64,000 bases of DNA from JBICHN01 sp043101845 (GCA_043101845.1 JBICHN010000011.1:868001-932000), one strand, 5' to 3'. Counted from the stretch's first letter, positions 16,475-26,293 are shown. Translations and numbers: made by a program. The notes: generated from the sequence alone by a model not told the origin.

Positions 16475-18034
16475 TCGAGCAGTCTCGAACGCGTCGGGTC
16501 CCGTGACTCTCGCAACGGGATAGTCGGCGCCGATCTCGATCAGCTGATCGAAAAAGTTCCACGCGGCGAGCCCATCTTCGGATTCCGGCTCGAGCAGATA
16601 CACTACGAGCGTTCCGAGCGGCTGAGCTGTCGGGACCCACACCGAGCCGGAGGGGTAGTGTCGCGCTTCTCGTCGCGCGGTCGTGTCGAGACGAACGAGT
16701 CGATGACCTTCAAACGCTCGCTCGGCGCGTTCGATTGAGTCAATCCGATAGATTTCAACCTCTGCATCGCCATCAAATGGCTCGACCTCGACTCCGTGTT
16801 CGCGGAGTTTGTCGACAATGGCGGACGCCTCTGGGGGAAGCAGATAGCCGAACGGGCGCGACACGGATTTCGTCGGTTCGAAGCGCCCCAGATGCGCGAC
16901 CTGATAGTCCACCGGCTCGTCGGAGTCGGCGGCGAAGCCGGCGACCGTTACGGGAGTCGGCCAGGCGGCGATCGTGTGACGAATGCCAATTACATCATCT
17001 GGCTGAGGCGCCACGCCGGCGTCGATGGTCTCGGATCGGGCGCGACGATGAAGCTCCCTGATTCGTACCGCATGCTCCTCGGCGAAGTCGATGATCTCTC
17101 TCGTAAACTCGAGCGTTGCAAGCACCCGATCCCGGTAGGGCGCATACGAGTAGGCTTCCGAAAGAATCGTCATCTGGCCGCGTAGCCCCTGGTAGGACGC
17201 GCCGAAGCGCGGCAGAGGCGAATAGGTGGCCCAGGTCGAATGCTTCTCGTCAAAGTTGCCGTAGAAGAAAGTCGCATATCCAGTTCGATCGCGCAACCGT
17301 TGCGAAACTTGCGGAAGGAGTTCGTCCCGGACGAACTCGATCGAAGGTTTAAATCCGGACGGGTTCAACGGCGCATCGAAGGTCAGGACATACCGGTGCC
17401 GCGATCCGTTCGTGGTGTGCGTATCGATGGTGAGATGCGGATCCCAATCCGTAAGAAGTCGGACCAGCGCGCGCGCCTCAGGGCTCTCGAGCTTGATGTA
17501 ATCCCGATTGAGATCGAGTCCCTGCGCATTCGGACGCTGGCCCATGCCGCGCGCGGGTCCCAGTTGGCCTGGTCGGTTCTCGACCGAGAAGCGCTCGTTC
17601 CCGTCCGCGTTGTAGATTGGCGCGATGAGCAGAACCATCTCGTCCAGCCATGGATGATCCGGATTGAGGGCAAGTTCGCGGGCGAGCATGAGCAGCGCTT
17701 CCTTGCCGCAGACTTCGCCGGCATGAATATTGCCCATCGCGAACACGACGAGTTTGCCCGACGCTCGAGCTTCCGCCGGTGTGCGGATCGGTGGATCCGC
17801 CACGACAAGCAGCGGAAGTCGACGGCCCTCGAACGAGGTCCCGAAGTCAGTCGCCGCAATGTGGGGGGCCTGGGCTTCGATGCGGCTCACAAGCAACATC
17901 ACTTCGTCGTACGACGCCGTCGCCTCGTAGTCGCTCGATTCGGCGACCGTGAGGAGTTCATCCGGTTGAGCCATGCCGACGGACGAGAAGCTCGCGATGA
18001 GACCCATAAGGAAGCTCACGAAGGGTGCGTCCAT
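16460..18034 (-). CDS. secreted M14-family zinc carboxypeptidase
   Basis: 524 residues with a signal peptide (about 1-22, ending VGMA-Q). Zinc ligands of M14 peptidases are visible: H104 and E107 in 'GNIHAGEVCGKE' and H206 in 'DTHTTNG'. Arg in 'LDLNRDYIKLESPEAR' matches the substrate-binding NR motif. Such enzymes cleave C-terminal residues from peptides or peptidoglycan stems. The ATG at 18034 follows GGAGTGGGG; a TTG eight codons upstream is the alternative. It begins 20 bp after the stop of the MscK-like gene, so the two form an operon. Confidence 0.88.
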   Translation of the reverse strand: MDAPFVSFLMGLIASFSSVGMAQPDELLTVAESSDYEATASYDEVMLLVSRIEAQAPHIAATDFGTSFEGRRLPLLVVADPPIRTPAEARASGKLVVFAMGNIHAGEVCGKEALLMLARELALNPDHPWLDEMVLLIAPIYNADGNERFSVENRPGQLGPARGMGQRPNAQGLDLNRDYIKLESPEARALVRLLTDWDPHLTIDTHTTNGSRHRYVLTFDAPLNPSGFKPSIEFVRDELLPQVSQRLRDRTGYATFFYGNFDEKHSTWATYSPLPRFGASYQGLRGQMTILSEAYSYAPYRDRVLATLEFTREIIDFAEEHAVRIRELHRRARSETIDAGVAPQPDDVIGIRHTIAAWPTPVTVAGFAADSDEPVDYQVAHLGRFEPTKSVSRPFGYLLPPEASAIVDKLREHGVEVEPFDGDAEVEIYRIDSIERAERAFEGHRLVRLDTTARREARHYPSGSVWVPTAQPLGTLVVYLLEPESEDGLAAWNFFDQLIEIGADYPVARVTGPDAFETARSPAR

Positions 18035-18054
18035 GAGTTGCCCCACTCCATTGA

Positions 18055-21000
18055 TCAATTCCGACGCTGCGTCTTGCCGCTTTGATCGCCCAGCGGGTCG
18101 GCGCCGTCGGGCTCGGATTCGAAGTCGGACCGCCGGACCGGGAGCGCCGCCTCGATGGTGCGGATGTGAATGTCTCGCTGCGGGAACGCGATCTCGATCT
18201 TCGCCTTACGGAATTCCTGATCAATGGCAAAGAGTAACGCGTCCTGCGTGGAGATCAGAAACTCGATATGCGGAATAAAGACGCGCAACTCGAAATTGAG
18301 GGAGCTATCGCCGAATCCCATGAACATCGCCTGGGGCGCCGGGTCGTCCAGCACATTCGCATTCTGTCGTGCGACCCTGATGAGGATATCTTTGGCCTTC
18401 TGCGTATCCGACCCATAGGCGATTCCAACCGGAACCTGGAGACGCAGCACCGGGTCCGACAGCGTCCAGTTTACGAGCTGACTCGTGATGAACTCCTTGT
18501 TAGGAACAATGAGTTCCTTCCGATTCCAGTCCGTGATGGTCGTGGCCCGCATTCGGATGCGCGTCACCGTCCCGTTGATGTTGGCGACGGTCACCGTATC
18601 TCCGACCCGCATGGGTCGCTCGACGAGAATGATGAGTCCGGAGATGAAGTTCGCGAAGATCTCCTGCAGTCCGAACGCGAGGCCGAATGTGAGCGCGGCC
18701 GCGAGCCATTGAATCTTCGACCAGCCGATGCCCACGGCGCCGAACGCCAGCGTCACACCGAGAATGAGCAGCGCGTAGCGGGAGATACTGGAGATCGCAT
18801 AGCGCGATCCGGCGTCAAGAGGCAATCGCTGCAGAAGCACAATCTCGAGAACGCCCGGGATGTTGCGGACGGCGACCACGGTGATGAGCACGATGATTCC
18901 CGCGATGAGCAGATTGCCGAGCGTAATGCGACCGATCGGCTCCGATTCGGCGTTCGTCCCATCGCTTTCTGAGCCCAGATCGCCGGGCGCGACAACGAAT
19001 GGCCGATCGGGAGTCGTTGTCGTGGACGCCTCAGGGTCCGTGGGGGCGGGAGTAGCCCCAACCGGTTCGGCGACTGATTCGATTTCATCGCGCAGCACTT
19101 CTGGCATCTCCGGCGCCGCGGCTTCGGCGTAGCCGAAGTCGGGCCAGAGCTCGAACTGATCGAAGATCCCGAGCGCGGGCAGCACATCGATCCACACGCC
19201 CCACAAGGCGAGCAGAAGCGCGATGAACGCGCCACTGCGGAAGAGTTGCAGCGTCTGGGCATTCGCCGTCGGAAGATGGATCTCCTCCTCCTGGATCGGC
19301 GCCGATTCGCCGGCCGCCTCCTCGCTTGAGAGGCCGGTTTCCTGTTGCGCTTCCGCGGCCTCCCGCTTCTTCCGCGCCTGCTCGATCGCGATGCGTCGCC
19401 GGACCACCCAGAGCCAGCGGTAGAAGAGCGCGCTTGCAAGCACTACGGCGAAACTGATGAGCAGCGTGTACCGCACGGCGCGCTCGAGCCGTTGGGCCGA
19501 ATAGAAGTAACCAATCGCCGCGAGCACCGCCAGGCCGATCGGGACGAGAACGATCGCCGCGAACCAGATGCCCCGCAGGCGGTCGATCCAGGATCCGCGT
19601 CTTCGGGCGAGGAAGCCCCCGAGCACCGGTCCGCGCGGGCGACCGATCTGCAGCAGGAAGATCGAAAGCGCGATCATTCCCACAATGAACGCGAGCCGCG
19701 CCATCGACATGTTGGTCAGTCGCGTCCCTTCAGGTTCGGCCGAAGTCATCACAAAAACCGCAGGTAGCACAATCGCGTCGAACCAGATGAGCTGGCGACG
19801 AATCGCGACGACCGCGTCCATCGGCCACTGGAAGTGCACCCGACCGAGGCCACGACGCCGGCAGACGAGCCGGGCGACCTGCAGCGCGAAGAACACGATC
19901 GCCGTCTTGATCAGGCTGTCCGAGATGACCTGCCCCGCCGGGGGAGTGTCGGCGGGGGTGCGGATGAACCACGCGATGATGACAAGCAAAAGCGGCCAGT
20001 TCGCGGCTGCGACGAGGCTCACGCCGAGCGCTTCGAGGGTCAGCCGAAAGCTCGGTTGAAGTCGCGACTTCTCGGTCCGGGTCGCGATCGAGTCGAGCGT
20101 CGCCGGCGCTCGAATGGCACGAACGAGAATGAAGAACCATAAGCCAAGCGCCAGAGTCGGCAGAACGAAATTGAGCGGTTGTTCACCGAGCTCGATACGA
20201 AGCGCGGCGCCGATCGAATCCCACATGGCGGCGGAAGAGATCGCGAGAAACCAGTTCGGCGCCTGTTCAAAATCGGTTCCAGAGAGTGGGTCGGCGCTGC
20301 GGATCCAGAGAATACGCTCGTCAATGAACTCAAAATACGCCTTCGCGAGATCGATGAGTTGCCGCTGCTCCTCGTCGAGCGCCCGGAGCGTTTCGGTGTA
20401 AGTCCGAAGCTTGTTCGTGACATTGAGCAGCGTGGATTTCAGGTCGTTGATGAGATCGGTCGCAAGCAGTTCGATTGCCTGCCGCTGCTCGGTAATCCGC
20501 GCCTGCTCCTCGGCGGACATCTCCGGCGTGACCTGATACTCTTCGTCCATTTCCCCCATCAGGGTCTGGACGGTAACGCCGACATCTTTGATCTGCTGAT
20601 AGAGCGACTCGAGCTGGACGCGCTTCGCGACCGCTTCCGCGACTCTCTCCTGTCGACGGCGGAGTTCATTCTCCATCGAACGGATATTCGGCAGTTCGGA
20701 CCGGCGGCCGCGGAGGATGAGCCCGAAGGTATCGGTGAGACCAATCGACTGGGCCTGTTCGAAAGTATCCTCGAACTGCTCGCGAATCGTTCGTCGAAGC
20801 GATGTGACTTCGACGAGGCGCTGCTGCGCTTCGCTAAGCTTCGGCGCAAGCTCGATCTGTTCGGCCGAGAGTTCCGAGAACCGGTCCGCGTAGGCGCGAA
20901 TGGTCTCGTTCTGATCAGCGGCGCTTCGCACGGCGGCCCGCGCCTGTTCGGCCGTCTGTTTCGCCTCCCGTTCCCGCGCTTTGGTAACCGCGTCGCGCCA

Positions 21001-21801
21001 GGCGCCGACGACCGATTCGGCTTCGATGACGCGCCGCGCCGCGCGCTCCTGTCGCGCTTTGAGTGTTTCGCGTCGCGATTCGTTGCGTTGCCGCTCGCGC
21101 TCGAGTTTCGTCGCGGTCGCGTCGAGCGCCTGCCGCTGGGCGAGAAGGTTGACGAGCCTCGCCCGCGTGTGCGGGTCCCCGGTGTCCTGCCGCGCGAGCG
21201 CATTGAACTGGTCGTCGATCGCCTGAATCTGTTGACGGAGCTGGGCGATCTGCGTGGGGAGTTGCTCGCGGAGCGTGTCCCGCGTCTTCTCGATCTGCTG
21301 GAGGTCGCGGACTTCCTGCTGGGCGGCGATGAGCTGCGCCTCGGCCTGAGTCTGAAGTTGTTCGAGTTCCGCCGCTGTGGCGTTGGGTGGAATCTCGATC
21401 TTGGGAGGCTGCGGCGGCTGGGCGAGTTCGGCCCGGATGTCTGCGAGCAGCGCGGGGCCGCCGTCAATATCGGACTGGAAGCGAGCCGTCTCCGCCGCCA
21501 TATCGCGCGCGGTCTGCAGCCGCTGCAGCGCATCGTCGAACGCCCCGAGAATCTCGTTTCGCTTCGCCTCGTCGAGATCGACGAGGTTCTCGGCTTCCTC
21601 CCGCAGCCGGGCGATCTCCTCCGCCGAGAGCAGCGGCCGAATTCGTTCGCGGACCGCGGCCGCTTCAGGCGAACCGGTCGCCGGTTGATCCTGCGCGAAC
21701 GCCGACGCGCCGCCGAGCGCCATGATCGTGACGAGCGTCGCGAGCGCCAGGCGGAAGGCGGGACGGGGAAGTGCGACGAGTCGAAGCGTCATTCGGGACA
21801 T
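18055..21801 (-). CDS. large mechanosensitive channel, MscK/KefA type
   Basis: About 1248 residues. A signal peptide (ending SAFA-Q) leads into a long periplasmic coiled-coil domain rich in Glu/Gln/Arg (about 40-520), then about ten or eleven membrane helices, and a C-terminal MscS domain whose pore helix is 'TFGLAFGLQEIFANFISG', followed by 'ERPMRVGDTVTVANINGTV' and the 'NWTLSDPVLRLQVPVGIAYG' beta part. A loop between helices holds Pro/Thr/Glu-rich linker sequence (19000-19100). It releases solutes on hypo-osmotic shock. Starts at 21801 or 21813 are both possible. Confidence 0.92.
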   Translation of the reverse strand: MSRMTLRLVALPRPAFRLALATLVTIMALGGASAFAQDQPATGSPEAAAVRERIRPLLSAEEIARLREEAENLVDLDEAKRNEILGAFDDALQRLQTARDMAAETARFQSDIDGGPALLADIRAELAQPPQPPKIEIPPNATAAELEQLQTQAEAQLIAAQQEVRDLQQIEKTRDTLREQLPTQIAQLRQQIQAIDDQFNALARQDTGDPHTRARLVNLLAQRQALDATATKLERERQRNESRRETLKARQERAARRVIEAESVVGAWRDAVTKAREREAKQTAEQARAAVRSAADQNETIRAYADRFSELSAEQIELAPKLSEAQQRLVEVTSLRRTIREQFEDTFEQAQSIGLTDTFGLILRGRRSELPNIRSMENELRRRQERVAEAVAKRVQLESLYQQIKDVGVTVQTLMGEMDEEYQVTPEMSAEEQARITEQRQAIELLATDLINDLKSTLLNVTNKLRTYTETLRALDEEQRQLIDLAKAYFEFIDERILWIRSADPLSGTDFEQAPNWFLAISSAAMWDSIGAALRIELGEQPLNFVLPTLALGLWFFILVRAIRAPATLDSIATRTEKSRLQPSFRLTLEALGVSLVAAANWPLLLVIIAWFIRTPADTPPAGQVISDSLIKTAIVFFALQVARLVCRRRGLGRVHFQWPMDAVVAIRRQLIWFDAIVLPAVFVMTSAEPEGTRLTNMSMARLAFIVGMIALSIFLLQIGRPRGPVLGGFLARRRGSWIDRLRGIWFAAIVLVPIGLAVLAAIGYFYSAQRLERAVRYTLLISFAVVLASALFYRWLWVVRRRIAIEQARKKREAAEAQQETGLSSEEAAGESAPIQEEEIHLPTANAQTLQLFRSGAFIALLLALWGVWIDVLPALGIFDQFELWPDFGYAEAAAPEMPEVLRDEIESVAEPVGATPAPTDPEASTTTTPDRPFVVAPGDLGSESDGTNAESEPIGRITLGNLLIAGIIVLITVVAVRNIPGVLEIVLLQRLPLDAGSRYAISSISRYALLILGVTLAFGAVGIGWSKIQWLAAALTFGLAFGLQEIFANFISGLIILVERPMRVGDTVTVANINGTVTRIRMRATTITDWNRKELIVPNKEFITSQLVNWTLSDPVLRLQVPVGIAYGSDTQKAKDILIRVARQNANVLDDPAPQAMFMGFGDSSLNFELRVFIPHIEFLISTQDALLFAIDQEFRKAKIEIAFPQRDIHIRTIEAALPVRRSDFESEPDGADPLGDQSGKTQRRN

Positions 21802-21912
21802 GGCGCGAATCATAGCGTCTTTCAGTTCATTCCTCAGCCGCCTTGCATTGGTCGCCAAGATCATTAGGCTATGGATGACCATCTGCCGGGGCGGGCGCAT
21901 GGAGATGACCGC

Positions 21913-23133
21913 ATGCGCAACCAGCCGCCGGATCTTGTTCGCTCCAAATCACAGCGCGTCGAGTCGATCGACCGACTTCGTGGACTCGTCATGGTCCTCA
22001 TGGCGCTTGACCATGTCCGCGAGTACTTCGGCCCCACGCTCTTTGCGCCGGAGTCGATTGGCGAGACGACACCTGGCTGGTTCGCGACGCGATGGGTAAC
22101 CCACATTTGCGCGCCGGTCTTTGTCTTTCTCGCGGGAACGAGCGTGTATCTCTATCTGAGTGACGGACGGCGAACCAGGGCCGAAGCGTCACGGTTCCTG
22201 CTCAAGCGCGGGCTCTGGCTCATCGTGCTCGAACTTGTCGTTCTGAACCCGGCCTGGGTGGGGTCGATGTATCCCTATGTCGGGTTCTTTCTCTTCGTCC
22301 AGGTCATCTGGGTCATCGGCTGGTCGATGATCGTCCTCGCGGGGCTGATCTGGCTGCCTCCCGCAGTGGTCGCCCTCATCGGCGCCGCAATGGTCGGGGC
22401 GCACAACCTCTTCGACGGGGTGTCGGTTCCCTCGAATCCGTTTGTGATGACCCCGGCGCAGGAAGTGTGGACCGTTCTGCATGTGGGTCGGACACCGATC
22501 ACGATTGGCGACCTTCTGGTAGCCGTGATCTACCCGCTCGTTCCCTGGCCGGGGGTGATGGCGCTCGGGTATGCGTTCGGCGTGGTGGCGCGACGACCTC
22601 AACGATTGAGAGTCACATGGAGTCTCGTTCTCGGCGTCGTCGGGACGCTGACTTTCGTGGGATTGCGCTGGTGGAACGGCTACGGCGATCCCGATCCGTG
22701 GGAGGTGTCGGACCGTGGAGATCTGTTCACCGCGATGTCATTTCTGAACACCGAGAAGTATCCGCCGTCGCTTCTCTTTCTGCTCATGACGCTCGGCCCG
22801 GCGCTGCTCATCCTCACGCTGCTCGAGCCGCGGCGTCTCCCTGGGCGAGAAGTCCTTGGCGTCTTCGGTCGCGTGCCGCTCTTCTACTACCTCATGCACA
22901 TTCCGCTGATTCACATGCTCGCGATCGCGGGCGCCCTCGCCATGTCGCGACCGGTGGGATGGTGGTGGGGGCCCGAGGTCGGCGCCGAGTTTCCGGAAGG
23001 GTACGAGCCGAGTCTTCCGCTCGTGTATGGGATGTGGATACTGGTTACCGCAATCCTGTACCCGGTCTGTCGGTGGTACGATCAGTTTCGTCGCCACAAT
23101 CGCGGGCGCTGGAAAGCCCTCAGCTACTTGTGA
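21913..23133 (+). CDS. DUF1624/YeiB-like multipass membrane acyltransferase
   Basis: 406 residues with around ten hydrophobic segments. The N-terminal 'RVESIDRLRGLVMVLMALDHVREYF' region (given here as RVESIDRLRGLVMV and ALDHVREYF) is the signature of heparan-alpha-glucosaminide N-acetyltransferase-like membrane proteins, with the His in 'DHVREYF' as presumed catalytic residue. It probably transfers an acyl group to a sugar or lipid across the membrane; the substrate is unknown. The ATG at 21913 has GGAG 8-9 bases upstream; the frame is open to an ATG at 21871. It is divergent from the MscK-like gene. Confidence 0.8.
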   Translation: MRNQPPDLVRSKSQRVESIDRLRGLVMVLMALDHVREYFGPTLFAPESIGETTPGWFATRWVTHICAPVFVFLAGTSVYLYLSDGRRTRAEASRFLLKRGLWLIVLELVVLNPAWVGSMYPYVGFFLFVQVIWVIGWSMIVLAGLIWLPPAVVALIGAAMVGAHNLFDGVSVPSNPFVMTPAQEVWTVLHVGRTPITIGDLLVAVIYPLVPWPGVMALGYAFGVVARRPQRLRVTWSLVLGVVGTLTFVGLRWWNGYGDPDPWEVSDRGDLFTAMSFLNTEKYPPSLLFLLMTLGPALLILTLLEPRRLPGREVLGVFGRVPLFYYLMHIPLIHMLAIAGALAMSRPVGWWWGPEVGAEFPEGYEPSLPLVYGMWILVTAILYPVCRWYDQFRRHNRGRWKALSYL

Positions 23134-23247
23134 CCGTGGTCTGAACTCGTTTTAACACCCCGGAGTCGCAGGGGCCGGATACGTTGTAGAGTGGGGAAAG
23201 TGAAGAAGTTGCCCCCCGTTCGACAAGACCGGAGAGGAGAGAAAGAC

Positions 23248-24507
23248 ATGCAAATAGTTAAACCAGGGGTGGTACTCGCTGCGAGTCTGCTGTGCGGCGC
23301 GCCCGCGGCGGTCTCCGCCGATGTGGTCGGGGGCGTTGATCTCGGCCAACTCACCGACTACCTGTTCGTTTTCACCGACGGGCACGAGGATGCGAACTGG
23401 CAGTCATCGAGTAAGGGTTATGTCGGCGATGTCGCGGTATCCGGTGGGGCGGATTTCCGAACTTCCGGCGACTTCGCCTACGCCGGCGTCATCGTGACGG
23501 ACGGGTCGACGATCGGCGCCTGGGGAGACATCGTCGAGAACAATCCCGATCAGGCGTCGGCGGTGACGGGGCAGGACGCGTTGCTTGCGAGTCTGACCTC
23601 ACAGCTCGAACAGGCGTTCGCCGAGATCAACAGTCTGGAGGTCACGCCCGGATTCGACAATCGATCGGCGGGCTCGCTCGACGGCTTGAACACTCAGAAT
23701 GGCCTTGCCGAGACGTTCGTCATCAATGTGACTTCGGATTTCCACATAAGCGACCCGATTGAAATTACGGGGGACGCCGGAGATGTCTACATCCTGCGCT
23801 GGGACGAAGACGCGGATCCGACCAATGGATACAACGGCCAGGTGAAGTTTCAGAGCGGCGGCGCCATCGTACCGCTCGGCGAACTTACGCCGGCGTCCTT
23901 CGTTCATGTCGCAGGTGATTTGAACGCTTCGGGCGGAGGTGAAACGCCTGCGGCGCCGTACCCGCAAGGTCCGAGGTTCGAGGGCGGTCAAGGCGAACTC
24001 ATCGCCGGAGGCCGTGACTTCAGCGGCGGCGGATTCTTCACCGGCTACTGGCTTACGACGGGCGATCCTGACGACGGACAGACTTCACCCTTCAGCAACG
24101 CCATCTTCGTCGGCGGCTGGTATTCGTCCACCTCGAAGTTCAGTATGACCTCAGGCACGAGCGGCGTCCATGTCCAGCCGCCGGACAGTTGTGATCTGAT
24201 CTTCCGTTTCGAGGGACACTGCCCCGGCGACTTTCTTTGTATCGTCGAATGCGCGACTCCCGGTGGTACGATCGCCTTTATTCTGGCGGACGGGCCCGGC
24301 GATGCGCAGATTCCTCCCGGAGTGCCCTGCGCCGGCGTTTCACTCGGGCTCGATGAGACAGCGCGCCTCGTGAAGACGAAGGTCGCAGATGATGATGGTC
24401 GTTGCGTCGAGGTCGTTCGGGGCGTCGGACCCGGCGTGTGCGGTAAGGCCGTTGTGGCGCTCGATGTGGAATCGTGTCGGGTCAGCGAGGTGGTACTGAT
24501 CGACTGA
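23248..24507 (+). CDS. secreted beta-rich protein with planctomycete-type C-terminal domain
   Basis: 419 residues with a signal peptide (about 1-24, VSA-D). The N-terminal 250 residues are Gly/Asp-rich and beta-predicted, with 'LTDYLFVFTDGHEDANWQSS' and an ATP-free, cysteine-free core. The last 100 residues form a separate domain with six or so cysteines ('CDLIFRFEGHCPGDFLC', 'ATPGGTIAFILADGPG', 'PPGVPCAG', 'CGKAVVALDVESC') that I recognise as recurring in secreted planctomycete proteins. Start at 23248 follows GGAGAGGAG. A strong terminator follows. Function unknown; likely exported surface protein. Confidence 0.72.
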   Translation: MQIVKPGVVLAASLLCGAPAAVSADVVGGVDLGQLTDYLFVFTDGHEDANWQSSSKGYVGDVAVSGGADFRTSGDFAYAGVIVTDGSTIGAWGDIVENNPDQASAVTGQDALLASLTSQLEQAFAEINSLEVTPGFDNRSAGSLDGLNTQNGLAETFVINVTSDFHISDPIEITGDAGDVYILRWDEDADPTNGYNGQVKFQSGGAIVPLGELTPASFVHVAGDLNASGGGETPAAPYPQGPRFEGGQGELIAGGRDFSGGGFFTGYWLTTGDPDDGQTSPFSNAIFVGGWYSSTSKFSMTSGTSGVHVQPPDSCDLIFRFEGHCPGDFLCIVECATPGGTIAFILADGPGDAQIPPGVPCAGVSLGLDETARLVKTKVADDDGRCVEVVRGVGPGVCGKAVVALDVESCRVSEVVLID

Positions 24508-24537
24508 TCGCGTGAGACATCGAATGGGCTTTGAATA

Positions 24538-24570
24538 CAGGCCGCTCTGAAGGCTCGGAGCGGCCTGTTT
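24538..24570 (+). terminator. intrinsic terminator after the secreted-protein gene
   Basis: A 10-bp perfect stem (CAGGCCGCTC / GAGCGGCCTG) with a 10-base loop at 24538-24567 is followed by TTT. It lies 31 bases after the stop codon at 24507 and separates that gene from the opposite-strand tRNA. Confidence 0.8.
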
Positions 24571-24653
24571 GCTCAGTAGGGTACTCATTCGATCGCACCC
24601 GTGCCTGCACGGAGGTATGGCGCTCCCGACCCCGATCAGCCGCGGGCCGCGAA

Positions 24654-24739
24654 TGCCGGAGGTGGGACTCGAACCCACACTCGGTATTACCCGAAACGGA
24701 TTTTGAATCCGTCGCGTCTGCCAATTCCGCCACTCCGGC
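24654..24739 (-). tRNA. tRNA-Leu (anticodon CAA)
   Basis: Read on the minus strand, the acceptor stem is GCCGGAG / CTCCGGC with discriminator A. The anticodon stem ACGGA/TCCGT encloses loop TTCAAAA, giving anticodon CAA. A long variable arm (CGGGTAATACCG) marks a class II tRNA, and the T arm has GGTTCGAGTCC. Length 86 bases; the CCA end is not encoded. It decodes TTG leucine codons. Confidence 0.96.
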
Positions 24740-24751
24740 GTGGAGCGGTCA

Positions 24752-24780
24752 ATCGTTGGCCCCGGCGGCGAGCCCGTCAA
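24752..24780 (-). promoter_or_regulatory. candidate promoter of tRNA-Leu
   Basis: On the minus strand TTGACG (24780-24775) and AACGAT (24757-24752) are separated by 17 bases, and the tRNA 5' end lies 12 bases further on. The -35 box is a good match to the housekeeping consensus; the -10 is weak. Confidence 0.45.
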
Positions 24781-24896
24781 ATCTGACGGTGACGCGAGGG
24801 CCATCTGAAGACCTCCGAACGAATTGGATGCGGCTGAACAGGTGATTCAATCGTGCGCGGGCGCGGGCGTTCCGTCCGGGGTCGTATGAAACGAAC

Positions 24897-24922
24897 GACC
24901 GCCGGTCGTTCGACCGGCGGTC
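24897..24922 (-). terminator. hairpin terminator after the first HAF-repeat gene
   Basis: A perfect 11-bp stem (GACCGCCGGTC / GACCGGCGGTC) with a GAAC/GTTC tetraloop lies 30 bases beyond the stop of the minus-strand gene ending at 24953. On the minus strand it is followed by GTTCGTTTCAT, a modest T-rich tail. Confidence 0.65.
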
Positions 24923-24952
24923 TCGCCCTCTTCGCCGCGCGCCAGATCTTCC

Positions 24953-26293
24953 TCACGGCATCACGATCGTGTTCAGCATCTCCGACTTGTTGCCGTCGTG
25001 ATAGGCCTGAATCCAGAGTTCGGTAAAGGCCGCGTCGGACTCGACCAGGGTGTCGAATGTAGCGACGCCGTCGGCGTCGGCGATCGTGACGCCGCGAAGT
25101 CGCGGGCTCAGGAGTTCGAAGTCGACATGATGCGTCAGATCCCACAAGTACCCGGCGTCTCCAGGTCCGCGGGTCGAGTAGTAGAAGAACACTCGGGCGC
25201 CCGATTCGCAGTGCGTCGCGGTCGCCGTGGCCACGGCGCCGGCGCGAAGGTTCTCAACGGAGAGGGAGAGGCGAACGGGGCTGAGCAGGTGAATCGCGCC
25301 CCTGTCCACTCTGGTCACGATGTCGCCTTGATCGTTGATAAGCATGGCCCGCCCGAGGGCCAGGCCGAGCGTCGGGTCAATTCGGTCATTCAAGTTGACC
25401 AGCGTGTCATCGACGAGTTGCCATAGCGCTGGGACATCTTCTCGCCCGCCGTAGATGAACCCGACCGCGAGATTGTGGTTATTCACATCCATCGCCACGC
25501 CACCGACGGCGCCGGGAACCATTGGAAGCGCGTGGACACCGGTAGCGTCCCAATACAATGGTGTCTCGACTCCGGCCACATAGTTTCGACCCACGATGTA
25601 GTTCAAATCATTTACCCCGTTTGGGGAGATGCCTCCGATTACATCAGATCCCCCATCCGGCCACCACCTGTAGGTGTCTTCAGGTCCCAGACGACCGACA
25701 ATGAGTCCCTCGTGATTCACATCGACTGGACTCCCGTTCCCGAAAGCAGTGTCAAGTGGCGTCAGGCTATCGGTGGCGATGTCGTAGCGCCACGGCGACC
25801 ACTCGTTGTCACCGTTCTCTCGCGCATTCACCCAAACCGGCGTGACGCCGCGCGCGTTTACCGCCCTCGGCCAGGCGTGCAGAACCTCCATCTCCGGCGG
25901 GAATCGCGATGAGGGAATCTCGACGAAGCGGCCGTTCGCGAACCACACTCCGAAGTTCGACGGTGTGCGAGTCTTGCCTACCGCGACCCCGGTGTCGGTG
26001 ACATCAACCGCGTGGGTGCAGCCGAGTAGATAGTCTTCAATGAACGGCGGCAGGTACGGCTGAGCGACGAAGCCGAAACTGGCGCGGTCCGCCCAGAGTC
26101 CAGCCGTCTGCCCTCGATTATTCAGACCGGTGACAGCGAACTCGGGACCGTAGGGCGATTCATCAAAGCCGAGAAGAGTCACCGTATATTCCCGCGGTGC
26201 GGCGTGAACAGGAAGCAGGGATCCACCCGTGAGGACGCCCGTCGCGAGAACAAGGGCGGCTGTCGAGACACGGCAATTCATAGATCGTGACAT
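24953..26293 (-). CDS. secreted HAF-repeat protein, paralog 1
   Basis: 446 residues with a signal peptide (ending VHA-A before PREY). The body contains at least six short repeats of the pattern 'I/V-N-x-x-G-x-x-V/A-G' ('LNNRGQTAG', 'VTDTGVAVG', 'VNHEGLIVG', 'VNDLNYIVG', 'VNNHNLAVG', 'INDQGDIV'), typical of extracellular HAF-type repeat proteins that likely form a beta-propeller. A C-terminal domain ends 'WIQAYHDGNKSEMLNTIVMP'. It is clearly paralogous to the genes at 30424 and 31739. Start 26293 follows GGAGAG. Function unknown; exported. Confidence 0.78.
   Translation of the reverse strand: MSRSMNCRVSTAALVLATGVLTGGSLLPVHAAPREYTVTLLGFDESPYGPEFAVTGLNNRGQTAGLWADRASFGFVAQPYLPPFIEDYLLGCTHAVDVTDTGVAVGKTRTPSNFGVWFANGRFVEIPSSRFPPEMEVLHAWPRAVNARGVTPVWVNARENGDNEWSPWRYDIATDSLTPLDTAFGNGSPVDVNHEGLIVGRLGPEDTYRWWPDGGSDVIGGISPNGVNDLNYIVGRNYVAGVETPLYWDATGVHALPMVPGAVGGVAMDVNNHNLAVGFIYGGREDVPALWQLVDDTLVNLNDRIDPTLGLALGRAMLINDQGDIVTRVDRGAIHLLSPVRLSLSVENLRAGAVATATATHCESGARVFFYYSTRGPGDAGYLWDLTHHVDFELLSPRLRGVTIADADGVATFDTLVESDAAFTELWIQAYHDGNKSEMLNTIVMP

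Noticed and set aside
20179..21867. 562-codon open frame opposite the MscK-like gene
   Set aside because: It follows the coiled-coil region of the channel on the other strand, with repetitive Arg/Leu composition and no motif; a compositional shadow.
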